From: Armatimonadia bacterium
GTDB lineage: Bacteria; Armatimonadota; Zipacnadia; Zipacnadales; JABUFB01
Reading direction: 5' to 3'
Assembly: GCA_039679385.1 (NCBI GenBank)
Contig: JBDKVB010000100.1
Coordinates: 1 to 58,286 of the forward strand
DNA length: 58,286 nucleotides
The notes beneath the pieces were generated by a model. It saw only the letters and a list, made by a program, of their open reading frames with translations. It was not told the origin of the DNA and did no database searches. Positions 1 through 7,602 of the stretch are shown piece by piece; the stretch's first letter is position 1, and each line of letters begins with the position of its first letter. Both the position numbers and the translations under genes were made by a program.

Positions 1-1
1 T

Positions 2-127
2 TTGGCTCGCAAGGGCGATGGCGAACCGGGAGCCAAGACGCTGTGGCGCGGGCTGAACCGCCTGCATGACATCGTCCTGGGCGCCCTCCTCTTCGCCCCC
101 CATCTCCTAGATGTGGGTAATGTATAG
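2..127 (+). CDS. IS4-family transposase, C-terminal fragment (cut by window edge)
   Basis: The frame open from the window edge ends at a TAG and reads LARKGDGEPGAKTLWRG, then NRLHDIVLG. The order 'RKGDGEPG...LWRG...L' is the usual C-terminal signature of IS4/Tn5-type DDE transposases, where it follows the catalytic core. Only about 41 residues are visible, so it cannot be judged whether the element is intact. No terminal inverted repeat is obvious between the stop and rsmE. The family call rests on this short motif alone. Confidence 0.6.
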   Translation: MARKGDGEPGAKTLWRGLNRLHDIVLGALLFAPHLLDVGNV

Positions 128-219
128 ACGCGTGGAGAGGGGGCTTGGGGGGTGAGGTGCCGGGGCGGCCTTCGGGCGACGAGAGTGGGTAAGTGCCAGG
201 GCAGACAGGTAGGTATCTC

Positions 220-966
220 ATGACACGGGTGTTCATCGACCAGGAGCTGGCGCTGGACGGGTCTGTTATCATTACCGGCGAGGACGCGCACTACCTGCTG
301 AGAGTGGTGCGTGTGCAGCCGGGCGAAGCCCTGACGGTCGTCGACGCGGTGGGTCGCGCCTATGAGGTGGTGGTGGCGGCGTGTACGCCGCAGCAGGTCG
401 AGACGCGGGTCGTGGCTGCGCTGGAGACCAGCGCCGATCCGGCCCTGCAACTCAGCCTGTACGCCGCGATTCTGAAGGGCAAGCACTTCGACTGGGTCCT
501 GCAGAAGGGCACTGAGCTTGGGGTGTCGCGGTTCGTGCCGATAGTAACGGAGCGGACCATCGCGCGGCCGCCGAAGGATCGGATCGAGGATCGGCTCGAG
601 CGCTGGCGGAGGATCGTGTCCGAGGCCTGTCGGCAGTGCGGTCGCAGCCAACCGCCGGAGGTGACGGCTCCGCTCGACTGGTCTGCGGCAATCGCGGACT
701 GGCGGGGTCGTGGTGAACCCGGTCTGCTGCCCTATGAAGCGCTGGCCGGGGAGGCGACCGCGGACCTGAAGCCGCTGCTTCGCGGTCTGAGCCATCCCGG
801 CCGGGTCTCGGTGTTCGTTGGCCCAGAAGGAGGCTTTTCGCTGCGCGAAGTGGAAACTGCCCGCGTCGAAGGCCTGATCTGTGTGTCTTTGGGCCCGCGG
901 ATTCTGCGTGCCGAGACCGCTTCGATGTACACTGCTGCGGTTGTAATGTATGAGCTGACCAGATGA
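220..966 (+). CDS. rsmE: 16S rRNA (uracil-1498-N3)-methyltransferase RsmE
   Basis: SPOUT-class methyltransferase that methylates U1498 of 16S rRNA in the 30S subunit. The 248-residue product has the family length. It shows an N-terminal PUA-like segment (HYLLRVVRVQPGE), the substrate region LKGKHFDWVLQKGTELGV, and the C-terminal SAM-binding trefoil knot with FVGPEGGFS and SLGPRILRAETA, both hallmark motifs. A GTG at 193 would add nine residues, but the ATG at 220 is preferred because MTRVFID is where the family usually begins and GGTAGG lies just upstream. It stands alone, with no obvious operon partner. Confidence 0.93.
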   Translation: MTRVFIDQELALDGSVIITGEDAHYLLRVVRVQPGEALTVVDAVGRAYEVVVAACTPQQVETRVVAALETSADPALQLSLYAAILKGKHFDWVLQKGTELGVSRFVPIVTERTIARPPKDRIEDRLERWRRIVSEACRQCGRSQPPEVTAPLDWSAAIADWRGRGEPGLLPYEALAGEATADLKPLLRGLSHPGRVSVFVGPEGGFSLREVETARVEGLICVSLGPRILRAETASMYTAAVVMYELTR

Positions 967-1036
967 GCCCGGGAGGGCGAGGCGTCAGGGCCTCGCCCCG
1001 GGGAAGCTACTGAGGCCTTCGTTAAGGAGAGCAGAG

Positions 1037-2383
1037 ATGCGAAAGCTGTCGTTGCCGGCCGTCCTTGCCGCTCTGGTTCTGGTGATCACCGGTTGCGTGG
1101 AGCGCGTTCCCTCCACACCTTCAGGCACGCCGCCAGGCGGTGCAGTGAATACCCCGACTCCTGGGAGCGTCGGGGGCAAGACCGAGCTGACCCTCTTCAC
1201 CTGGACCGAAGTCGATGAGCTGAAGGTCAACCAGGAGCTCATCAAGGAGTTCGAGAAAGAGCATCCCGACATCACGGTCAAGATCGACAACATCTCCGGC
1301 AGCAAAGACGCCATGCAGAAGCTGGAGACGATGTTCGCCACCAAGACGGGACCGGATGTCATGTCGCTCCACGGTGCCTACTATATTGGCTTCGCCGATG
1401 CCGGCGCCCTGGCCGACCTGAACCAGTTCATCAAGGACGACCCGGACTTCCACCTGGAGGACATCCACCCGCGACTGGTGGAGCTGTGCAAGTACAAGGA
1501 CGGGTTGTACTCGCTGCCCCGCTACACCTCGGTGTACTCGATCTTCTACAACAAGGGTCTCTTCGACGCCGAGGGTATCCCCTACCCGAAGGCCTCCTGG
1601 ACCTGGGATGACTACCACCAGATCGCCAAGAAGCTGACCAAGGACCGCGATGGCGACGGCAAGCCCGACCAGTGGGGCTGCATCATCGACTTCTGGGGCG
1701 CACGCCTGTATCCGTGGCTGTGGTCGAACAACGCGGACCTGATGGATAAGGACCGCCAGAAGTGCGTGATCGACAGCGCCAACGCCAAGGAAGCACTGGG
1801 CTTTATGGCCAACCTGCGGATCAAAGAGAAGCTGGCGCCGGCGACCACCTCCACGGAGCGCAACGAGGCGCTGAACCAGTTTGCGCGGGGCAACGTGGGC
1901 ATGTACATGACTGGGCCGTGGGACATCCAGACCCTGAACCGCGTGCCGAACCTGAAGTGGGATGTGGCTCCCTTCCCGAAGAAGAGGACACAGTCCACGA
2001 TGCTGGGGACCGAGAACTACGCGGTGTATGCCCACAGCAAGCACCCCAAGGAGGCCTGGGAGCTGTTCAAGTTCCTCCTCAGCCCCAAGGCTCAGGCAAT
2101 CATGGCCGAGAAGCTCGACAAGATGCCTTCGCGGCTGTCTGTGCTGAAGGGCGCCTATGCCAAGGGGAAGGCCTCGTACAACCGCCAGGTGTATGTGGAT
2201 GCCGTGGAGTATGGCCTGCAACCGCCGAACTTCCCGGAGTACAGCCAGGTCGAGGGTATCCTGCAGGCCGAACTCGACCGGATCTGGATCGGGCAGGTCT
2301 CGGTTGATGAGGGCCTGACGTCAGTCGCCAAGAAGGTCAACAAGAAGCTGGAGGAGATCCGCGGCCACAAGGGCAGCGGGTAG
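1037..2383 (+). CDS. ABC transporter sugar-binding lipoprotein (extracellular solute-binding protein family 1)
   Basis: Membrane-anchored solute-binding protein, probably for an oligosaccharide or glycerol-phosphate-type ligand. Residues 1-20 form a lipoprotein signal ending in the lipobox VITGC. A Thr/Pro/Gly linker follows, then the UgpB/MalE-like fold (LTLFTWTEVDELKVNQELI, later GNVGMYMTGPWDI and AWELFKFLLSPKAQ). The length (448 aa) is usual for the family. A strong AAGGAGAG precedes the ATG. No permease or ATPase gene lies next to it, and a terminator follows directly, so it is an orphan binding protein in this window. The exact ligand cannot be read from the sequence. Confidence 0.88.
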   Translation: MRKLSLPAVLAALVLVITGCVERVPSTPSGTPPGGAVNTPTPGSVGGKTELTLFTWTEVDELKVNQELIKEFEKEHPDITVKIDNISGSKDAMQKLETMFATKTGPDVMSLHGAYYIGFADAGALADLNQFIKDDPDFHLEDIHPRLVELCKYKDGLYSLPRYTSVYSIFYNKGLFDAEGIPYPKASWTWDDYHQIAKKLTKDRDGDGKPDQWGCIIDFWGARLYPWLWSNNADLMDKDRQKCVIDSANAKEALGFMANLRIKEKLAPATTSTERNEALNQFARGNVGMYMTGPWDIQTLNRVPNLKWDVAPFPKKRTQSTMLGTENYAVYAHSKHPKEAWELFKFLLSPKAQAIMAEKLDKMPSRLSVLKGAYAKGKASYNRQVYVDAVEYGLQPPNFPEYSQVEGILQAELDRIWIGQVSVDEGLTSVAKKVNKKLEEIRGHKGSG

Positions 2384-2412
2384 CCGCCCAGATGACGCGA
2401 GCCGGAATCAGT

Positions 2413-2438
2413 AGGGCCCTCCCCTTCGGGAGGGCCCT
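2413..2438 (+). terminator. Intrinsic terminator-like hairpin after the binding-protein gene
   Basis: AGGGCCCTCCC and GGGAGGGCCCT form a perfect 11-bp stem around a CTTC loop, 30 bases after the stop codon at 2383. The T-tract is weak (TCATTCGT). It separates the plus-strand gene from converging dnaJ and may serve both. Confidence 0.7.
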
Positions 2439-2486
2439 CATTCGTATCCGCATATTGCCGAGACCAGGGCGCGCCCGACGGTGGGG

Positions 2487-3623
2487 CTACTGGCGTCCTG
2501 TGAAGGCGTCGCGCAGACGCTCGAAGAGGCCTTTGTCCTCGTCGGGCTGGAGGTCTTCACCGCGCTCGGCCGCAAACTGCATGAGTAGCTCGCGCTGCCG
2601 GTCCGTCAGGTCGGTCGGTGTGGTGACCCGGACATAGACGTGCAGATCGCCACGGTGAGTGGAGCCGCGTCGCGGCAGGCCACGGCCGGGAAGGGTGACC
2701 TGGGAACCTGTCTGGAGGCCGGCCCGGAGGTTGATCTCCACCGGCCCGTCGAGGCCGTCGATGGTCCTGGTATCCCCAAGGGCTGCCTGGGTGAAGGTGA
2801 TGGGCAGCTCCATCTGCAGGTCATCACCGTGTCGAGCGAACCGCTTGTGCTGGCGGACGCGGACTCTGACATAGAGGTCGCCGACTCTGCCGCCACCAGG
2901 GGGAGCCTCGCCGAACCCCCGCAGGACGAGTTCCTCTCCGTCCTGGATGCCGGCCGGGACAGTAACCGTGAGGGTCTCCTGCCGTTGGACAACAGCCCGC
3001 CCCTTGCACTCTTCACAAGGGTGCTCGATGATCTCGCCCGTGCCGTGGCAGTCGGGGCAGTCGTGGATCGAGGAGATGGTGCCCAGGAAGGTGTTGTGGG
3101 CGGAGCGGACACGCCCTACGCCGCCACAGGTTGCGCAGCGAGTAGTTGAGGTTCCTGGTGCGGCACCGGTGCCGTCACAGGCTTCGCAAGTGGCCAGACG
3201 GGGATAGGTGATCTCCCGCTCTACACCCTTCAGAACGTCTTCGAGAGTGATCTGCAGGTCGTAGCGCAGGCTGCGGCCGACTTCGACGGTACGCCCGGCG
3301 CTCCGCCCGAACCCGAAGGGATCGCCGCCGAAGGCGCTGGCGAAGATGTCGAAGATGTCCATTGGGCTTCCGCCGAAGCCCATGTCGCCCTGACCCTCCG
3401 GGCCAAAGCGATCGTACTTCGCCCGCCGTTCAGGATCGGACAGCACCGCATAGGCTTCGCTGATCTGCTTGAAGATCTCCTCGGCCTCGGGATTGTCGCG
3501 GTTGACGTCCGGATGGTACTCGCGAGCCATCTTGCGGTAAGCGCGCTTGATGTCCGCATCGGAGGCGTCGCGCTCGACGCCCAGCAACTCATAGTAGTCT
3601 TGCTTCACGCCGCCATTGGTCAT
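2487..3623 (-). CDS. dnaJ: Chaperone DnaJ (Hsp40)
   Basis: Co-chaperone that delivers substrates to DnaK and stimulates its ATPase in the cytoplasm. The 378-residue product has the full type-I layout: a J domain with the HPD motif (YHPDVNRDN), a short Gly/Phe linker, four CxxCxGxG zinc-finger repeats (CEACDGTG, CATCGGVG, CPDCHGTG, CEECKGRA), and the C-terminal substrate domain. The open frame extends 27 codons further upstream, but the ATG at 3623 begins the conserved MTNGGVKQDYYELLGV and has a GAAGG ribosome binding site. dnaK and grpE are not in the window; rpoZ lies upstream on the same strand. No CIRCE element is visible before it. Confidence 0.96.
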   Translation of the reverse strand: MTNGGVKQDYYELLGVERDASDADIKRAYRKMAREYHPDVNRDNPEAEEIFKQISEAYAVLSDPERRAKYDRFGPEGQGDMGFGGSPMDIFDIFASAFGGDPFGFGRSAGRTVEVGRSLRYDLQITLEDVLKGVEREITYPRLATCEACDGTGAAPGTSTTRCATCGGVGRVRSAHNTFLGTISSIHDCPDCHGTGEIIEHPCEECKGRAVVQRQETLTVTVPAGIQDGEELVLRGFGEAPPGGGRVGDLYVRVRVRQHKRFARHGDDLQMELPITFTQAALGDTRTIDGLDGPVEINLRAGLQTGSQVTLPGRGLPRRGSTHRGDLHVYVRVTTPTDLTDRQRELLMQFAAERGEDLQPDEDKGLFERLRDAFTGRQ

Positions 3624-3826
3624 AGTGTGGAGCCTTCGGTACCCCTTCTCAGGCCGGGGCACCCCTCCGGATAGGAGCCTGAGGAGCGCCCGGCAACAAC
3701 GCATCTACTAGCGACAGCCATGCCGACGAGATGCCACCGCCTGCAAGCAACGGTCCGGTTTGACACAGAGGACATCTGCAGAGGACACCGTCTGCGCTGC
3801 TTGCCCGGGTTCGGCTGGTATGCAGC

Positions 3827-3857
3827 GGGTGCCGAGGTACACCGGCCTTCGGCACCC
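3827..3857 (-). terminator. Hairpin downstream of rpoZ
   Basis: GGGTGCCGA and TCGGCACCC form a perfect 9-bp stem with a 13-base loop, 21 bases after the rpoZ stop. There is no clear T-tract, so it may be a weak terminator or a processing/stability hairpin between rpoZ and dnaJ. Confidence 0.4.
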
Positions 3858-3878
3858 AGCGATCAGACAGGGACTCGG

Positions 3879-4265
3879 TTACTCGTCTTCGTCGCCGTCT
3901 TCGTCCTCTTCGTCGCTTTCTTCCTCTTCCTCGACGTCGACGGCCTCGCCGGCAAGTACTGAGGCACGGGTCTGACGGGCCTCACGCGGGAAGAGGATCG
4001 GCTCCTCGGGTTCGCCGTCGCGGCCTGCGTAGTACTGGTCGCTGGTGGTGATCCCAAGCTCCTCGGGCCGGTCGACGGAGGCATGGATGACGACCTTGCC
4101 CTCGGCGATCTCGGCGAGGGCGATGGTCAGCGGGTTACGGGAGTTGACGGTGACCAGAGGTGGCGACCCGTCTTTGATCTGTTTGGCGCGCTGGGCGGCC
4201 GCGACGACAACAGCGAAGCGGCTGCCGACGCTGGAAACCAGTCTCTCGAGTGGGAATTCGTCCAC
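3879..4265 (-). CDS. rpoZ: DNA-directed RNA polymerase subunit omega
   Basis: Small RNA polymerase subunit that helps fold and assemble beta'. The product begins VDEFPLERLVSSVGSRFAVVVAAAQRA and contains KPLTIAL-like NPLTIALAEIAEGKV, the conserved omega core. The GTG at 4265 is chosen because AGGAGG lies 7 bases upstream; the frame continues further but without homology. The protein is 128 residues against the usual 70-90. The extra length is a C-terminal extension ending in a run of about 18 almost purely acidic residues. A divergent promoter pair upstream (4439-4467 minus, 4501-4529 plus) separates it from the tRNA cluster. Confidence 0.85.
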   Translation of the reverse strand: MDEFPLERLVSSVGSRFAVVVAAAQRAKQIKDGSPPLVTVNSRNPLTIALAEIAEGKVVIHASVDRPEELGITTSDQYYAGRDGEPEEPILFPREARQTRASVLAGEAVDVEEEEESDEEDEDGDEDE

Positions 4266-4438
4266 GTATCTGCCTCCTAGGTGCGGCGGAGCTGAGGGCG
4301 CGAGCGTCAAGGCCGGCCACTGCGAACGGATTGGAGACCGGCAGTCGGGCAGGCAACGTTACACGTCCTCTTGCTGCCAAAGGCGTACGCGGGGCTTTGC
4401 CAGCAACAGGACGCGGAATCACCCACCGTGAGACTTAT

Positions 4439-4467
4439 AGTATATTCATACCCGCCGGCGACGTCAA
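4439..4467 (-). promoter_or_regulatory. Putative sigma70 promoter for rpoZ
   Basis: On the minus strand a -35 TTGACG (4467-4462) is followed after exactly 17 bases by -10 TATACT (4444-4439). It faces rpoZ with a leader of about 165 bases and stands back to back with the tRNA promoter. Confidence 0.6.
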
Positions 4468-4500
4468 CTGGAGGTCACGCGAGGAGAGCCAAAAGTGCGG

Positions 4501-4529
4501 TTGACAGGCCCAAGCAAGTTGTGTATAGT
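4501..4529 (+). promoter_or_regulatory. Strong sigma70 promoter for the tRNA cluster
   Basis: TTGACA (4501-4506), a 17-base spacer, then TATAGT (4524-4529). It lies about 90 bases before the first tRNA, as expected for a highly expressed stable-RNA operon. No protein-coding gene is credible between 4266 and 4619. Confidence 0.8.
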
Positions 4530-4619
4530 CATAATCCGTCCTGCGAGGGTGGCACGGCGGAGTATGCTGTGAGAGCCAGGTTGGGGTGGTCAGATGCCCT
4601 CGGGTCCTGCGGCACGCTC

Positions 4620-4695
4620 GAGCCGTTAGCTCAGTCGGTAGAGCATCGGACTTTTAATCCGAGGGTCGAAGGTTCGAGTCCTTCACGGCTCACCA
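4620..4695 (+). tRNA. tRNA-Lys (anticodon TTT)
   Basis: Acceptor arms GAGCCGT and ACGGCTC pair fully. The anticodon stem TCGGA/TCCGA encloses the loop CTTTTAA with anticodon TTT. TTAGCTCAG D-arm and GGTTCGAGTCC T-arm are present and CCA is encoded at the 3' end. First gene of a five-tRNA cluster. Confidence 0.96.
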
Positions 4696-4707
4696 AAAAA
4701 AACCAGG

Positions 4708-4782
4708 GGCCCCTTGGTCTAACGGTTAGGACACCGCTCTTTCAAGGCGGCGGCAGGGGTTCGACTCCCCTAGGGGCTACCA
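4708..4782 (+). tRNA. tRNA-Glu (anticodon TTC)
   Basis: Acceptor GGCCCCT pairs with AGGGGCT (a G-U pair at the end, common in tRNA-Glu). The anticodon loop is CTTTCAA with TTC. The T-arm contains GGTTCGACTCC, and CCA is encoded. It follows tRNA-Lys by 12 bases. Confidence 0.95.
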
Positions 4783-4803
4783 CACTTCTTGACAGGTTAC
4801 CTT

Positions 4804-4880
4804 GGGCGGGTAGCTCAGCTGGTCAGAGCGCGTGCCTTACAAGCACGAGGTCGCAGGTTCAAGCCCTGCTCCGCCCACCA
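4804..4880 (+). tRNA. tRNA-Val (anticodon TAC)
   Basis: Acceptor GGGCGGG pairs with TCCGCCC. The anticodon stem CGTGC/GCACG encloses the loop CTTACAA with anticodon TAC. D-arm TAGCTCAGCTGG and T-arm GGTTCAAGCC are typical. CCA is encoded. Confidence 0.95.
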
Positions 4881-4937
4881 GGTCTAGCATACAGGGGCAT
4901 CTCTTCGGCCGGTCATAGCAATCCGGCGCCTACACGT

Positions 4938-5013
<76 letters not shown>

Positions 5014-5028
5014 AAGTCTTCTACTGGG

Positions 5029-5053
5029 CAGCCGCCGATCTTCTCGGCGGCTG
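5029..5053 (+). other. Hairpin between tRNA-Phe and tRNA-Thr
   Basis: CAGCCGCCGA and TCGGCGGCTG form a perfect 10-bp stem with a TCTTC loop. The following bases (TCTCAGG) are a poor T-tract, so this is either a leaky terminator or a processing hairpin inside the tRNA transcript. Confidence 0.5.
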
Positions 5054-5091
5054 TCTCAGGAAAACCCGTCGTGGAATAGGGCGGGAGTGGG

Positions 5092-5167
5092 GCCAGCGTA
5101 GCTCAATTGGCAGAGCAGCGGAATCGTAATCCGCAGGTTATCAGTTCGACTCTGATCGCTGGCTCCA
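5092..5167 (+). tRNA. tRNA-Thr (anticodon CGT)
   Basis: Acceptor GCCAGCG pairs with CGCTGGC. The anticodon stem GCGGA/TCCGC encloses ATCGTAA, anticodon CGT (reads ACG, Thr). D-arm TAGCTCAATTGG and T-arm AGTTCGACTCT are present. CCA is encoded. Last tRNA of the cluster; the 246 bases to galU show no gene. Confidence 0.93.
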
Positions 5168-5413
5168 GACAAACAGGTACGTGGCGGCTCAGGAAGGCAC
5201 TCAGGCCCTGCAAGGCGGGGATTGGGTCACACAGGGGTCGCCGTCTAGCGCACGCAGACGCCTGGTCGGACACCGGCGGCCCTCCTGGGCCGTGCAAGTG
5301 AGGGGCCGGGCGATTTCGTTATGGGGGTCAGCCGTTAAGGCTCCCTTCCCCCGGTCCGTGTAGTCGTCATACCCCGTGCCGTGAGGGAGTCAATCCCGAG
5401 GGAGTGAATCCCT

Positions 5414-6298
5414 GTGACCATCACCAAGGCCGTCATTCCTGCCGCGGGCCTGGGCACGCGACTGTACCCTGCGACGAAGTCCCAGCCCAAAGAGATGCTG
5501 CCACTCGGGACGCGCCCGACGATCCAGTTTGTCGCAGAGGAACTGGTCGGGGCGGGTCTGCACCAGCTTCTCATCGTCACCGGGCGTCAGAAGCGCGCGA
5601 TCGAGGACCACTTTGACCCCGCCGATGGCCTGCACCCCGAGAACAAGTGCGAGCGCTGCGCTGAGATCTTCGACACCTCCAGGGTCCACTTCTTCTACAT
5701 CCGCCAGTCGTCCCCACGTGGTCTGGGCGATGCCGTAGCCCACGCCGAGGATTTCACCTCCACGGATCACTTCGTGGTGGCGCTGGGCGACTGCGTCATC
5801 ACCAGCCCCGGTCGCTCCGACCTGCTCAAGCGCATGGTCCAGACGCACTGTGAGATGGGAGCCGCAGCGACGATCGCCGTGCAGCGCGTCTCCCCGGAAG
5901 CGACCAAGAAGTACGGGATCGTGGCTCCGGTCGGACCTGTGGACGGGCCTTACGTGAAGCTGCAGGACCTCGTCGAGAAGCCCGGGCCGGACAAGGCCCC
6001 GAGCAACCTGGCGGTCTGCGCCCGGTACGTGTTCTCGCCGGCGGTGTTCGAGTACCTGCGGCAGACTGCGCCGGGACATGGTGGCGAGGTGCAGCTCACG
6101 GACGCGATTCGGGGGATGGTGGCTGCAGGTCTTCCGGTGTATGCAGTGCCGCTGGCGAAGGAAGAGGCGCGGCTCGACGTAGGCGATTTCCCGTCCTACG
6201 CGCGGGCCTTCATGGAGGTCATGCTCAGGCACCCGGAGTTCGGTCCGGGCCTGCGTGAGTTTGCCCACAAGCTTCTCGGGACACTTGAGACGAGCTGA
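5414..6298 (+). CDS. galU: UTP--glucose-1-phosphate uridylyltransferase
   Basis: Makes UDP-glucose from UTP and glucose-1-phosphate for envelope and exopolysaccharide synthesis. The 294-residue product begins TITKAVIPAAGLGTRL, followed by PATKSQPKEMLPL. This is the nucleotidyltransferase motif GxGTRxxPxTKxxPKEMLP in the GalU form. FYIRQSSPRGLGDAV and VALGDCVI in the middle and VEKPGPDKAPSNLA further on are also GalU-like. Translation starts at a GTG, with GGGAG about 10 bases upstream. The next gene follows after 86 bases on the same strand but is not obviously related in function. Confidence 0.93.
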   Translation: MTITKAVIPAAGLGTRLYPATKSQPKEMLPLGTRPTIQFVAEELVGAGLHQLLIVTGRQKRAIEDHFDPADGLHPENKCERCAEIFDTSRVHFFYIRQSSPRGLGDAVAHAEDFTSTDHFVVALGDCVITSPGRSDLLKRMVQTHCEMGAAATIAVQRVSPEATKKYGIVAPVGPVDGPYVKLQDLVEKPGPDKAPSNLAVCARYVFSPAVFEYLRQTAPGHGGEVQLTDAIRGMVAAGLPVYAVPLAKEEARLDVGDFPSYARAFMEVMLRHPEFGPGLREFAHKLLGTLETS

Positions 6299-6384
6299 GA
6301 TTGCCGGCAGGTATGAGTGGTGGATGCGGAGAAAGGCAGGGGTGGTGGAGATTCTCGCGGTGAGACGAGGAAAGGACGAAGCCC

Positions 6385-7482
6385 ATGCGTGACGTCGCCT
6401 CCATCATTGGACTGCGTGTGATCTCGTCGCAAGAGGGCCGAGACCTCGGCCCGGTCAGCCAGGTTGTGGTCGATCTGGCCGCAGGCGTCGTTGAAGGCCT
6501 GATCATCGGCAAAGGCGCGTCGGAGAAGGGTGTCGAGGCGCGCGACATCGACATTGTTGGCGTGGATGCAGTGATGGTGACCACCCACCGGGTGGCCAAG
6601 CCGCTGTCGGAGCTTCCCGTGCTGCTGCAGAAGCGCCGTGACCCCGAGGCGCCACCTCGTGAGGTCATCACGGACAGCGGGAAACGCGTCGGAGTGGTCG
6701 GCGCGGTCTTCATTGACGCCACGGGACGCAGGGTGACCCGCTACGAGATCTCCAGTGGCGCCTGGCGGGACCTGATCGAGGGAGTGCAGACGGTCTCCCC
6801 CATCCCCGGAACGGTGGATGGCAACGACAGCGTGGTCATCCCGGCCGCTGCCCTGGGCGAGACCGAGCTTGGTGGCGGGCTCAAGTCGCAGATCGCCAAG
6901 CTGGGCGGCATCGCCAGGACACAGGCACAGCAGGCGGCCCACAGCCTTGAAGAGGGCGCCGAAGCGGCCAAGCGCGGGGTTGCCAGCGTCGGCGAGAAGG
7001 CCTCGGGAGCTGCGACGAAGGTGAAAGAGACCATCGCCGAGCGCACCCACGCCCACGAGGAACAGAAGGCCGAAGCCCAACCTGCTGCGGAGGGTGAGGC
7101 TGCCCCGGAGGCCGAGAAGCACGGCGAAGGGATTGCCGAGGCCATGCGGAAGCGGCTGCAGCTTGGTGTGGCGGCGGTGAGCGAGAAAGCCTCAGAGGCC
7201 GCGGCTAAGGTGAAGGAAGTCAGAATCGGCAAGAAGGAAGCTGCGCCCGAGCAGGAGGCGGAGACCTCCGAGAAGGCCGAGGAGCCCGCTGCCGAGGCCA
7301 AGGAGGAGCAGGCTCCCGAAGCGGTACCTGCCCAGGAGAGCTGCTGCGCCGAGGCCAAGGAACAGCCCTGCGAAGAGCAGCCCTGTGGGGAGAAGCCGGC
7401 GGAAGAACTGCCCTGCGCTGAAGGTGCCGGCGAGGAAGACAAGCCCTGTTGCGAGTCGGAGGCCCAAGGCGACGCTCAGTGA
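6385..7482 (+). CDS. PRC-barrel domain protein with Ala/Glu-rich tail and cysteine-rich C terminus
   Basis: The first 160 residues look like two consecutive PRC-barrel domains (SIIGLRVISSQEGRDLGPVSQ; then REVITDSGKRVGVVGAVFID). This small beta-barrel fold occurs in RimM, in photosynthetic reaction-centre subunit H and in many uncharacterised proteins. From about residue 175 it becomes a long Ala/Glu/Lys helix-prone region. A segment of the form VGEKASGAATKVKE recurs about 75 residues later as VSEKASEAAAKVKE, recalling LEA/apolipoprotein-type proteins. The last 45 residues carry seven cysteines, several in CC or PC pairs, within an acidic background. No signal peptide or membrane segment is visible, so it is probably cytoplasmic. 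The function is unknown. Confidence 0.8.
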   Translation: MRDVASIIGLRVISSQEGRDLGPVSQVVVDLAAGVVEGLIIGKGASEKGVEARDIDIVGVDAVMVTTHRVAKPLSELPVLLQKRRDPEAPPREVITDSGKRVGVVGAVFIDATGRRVTRYEISSGAWRDLIEGVQTVSPIPGTVDGNDSVVIPAAALGETELGGGLKSQIAKLGGIARTQAQQAAHSLEEGAEAAKRGVASVGEKASGAATKVKETIAERTHAHEEQKAEAQPAAEGEAAPEAEKHGEGIAEAMRKRLQLGVAAVSEKASEAAAKVKEVRIGKKEAAPEQEAETSEKAEEPAAEAKEEQAPEAVPAQESCCAEAKEQPCEEQPCGEKPAEELPCAEGAGEEDKPCCESEAQGDAQ

Positions 7483-7602
7483 GTGGGCGTACGAGGGCAC
7501 ACAGTGTGTACCACCAGTACCAGGAGAGCCAGTCTCCGAGCGTGCTCGCAGGCGGCCGTGCCGGATGCGTCTGCGGGTAGTGCTCGTGTCACGCCTATAC
7601 AT

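Noticed and set aside
1121-2221. A 366-codon antisense frame inside the binding-protein gene
   Set aside because: Typical GC-rich shadow frame; no conserved motif, and the plus-strand product has full family features.
2392-2637. An 81-codon plus-strand frame after the binding-protein gene
   Set aside because: It starts within the terminator region and overlaps the dnaJ end; Arg-rich, with no ribosome binding site.
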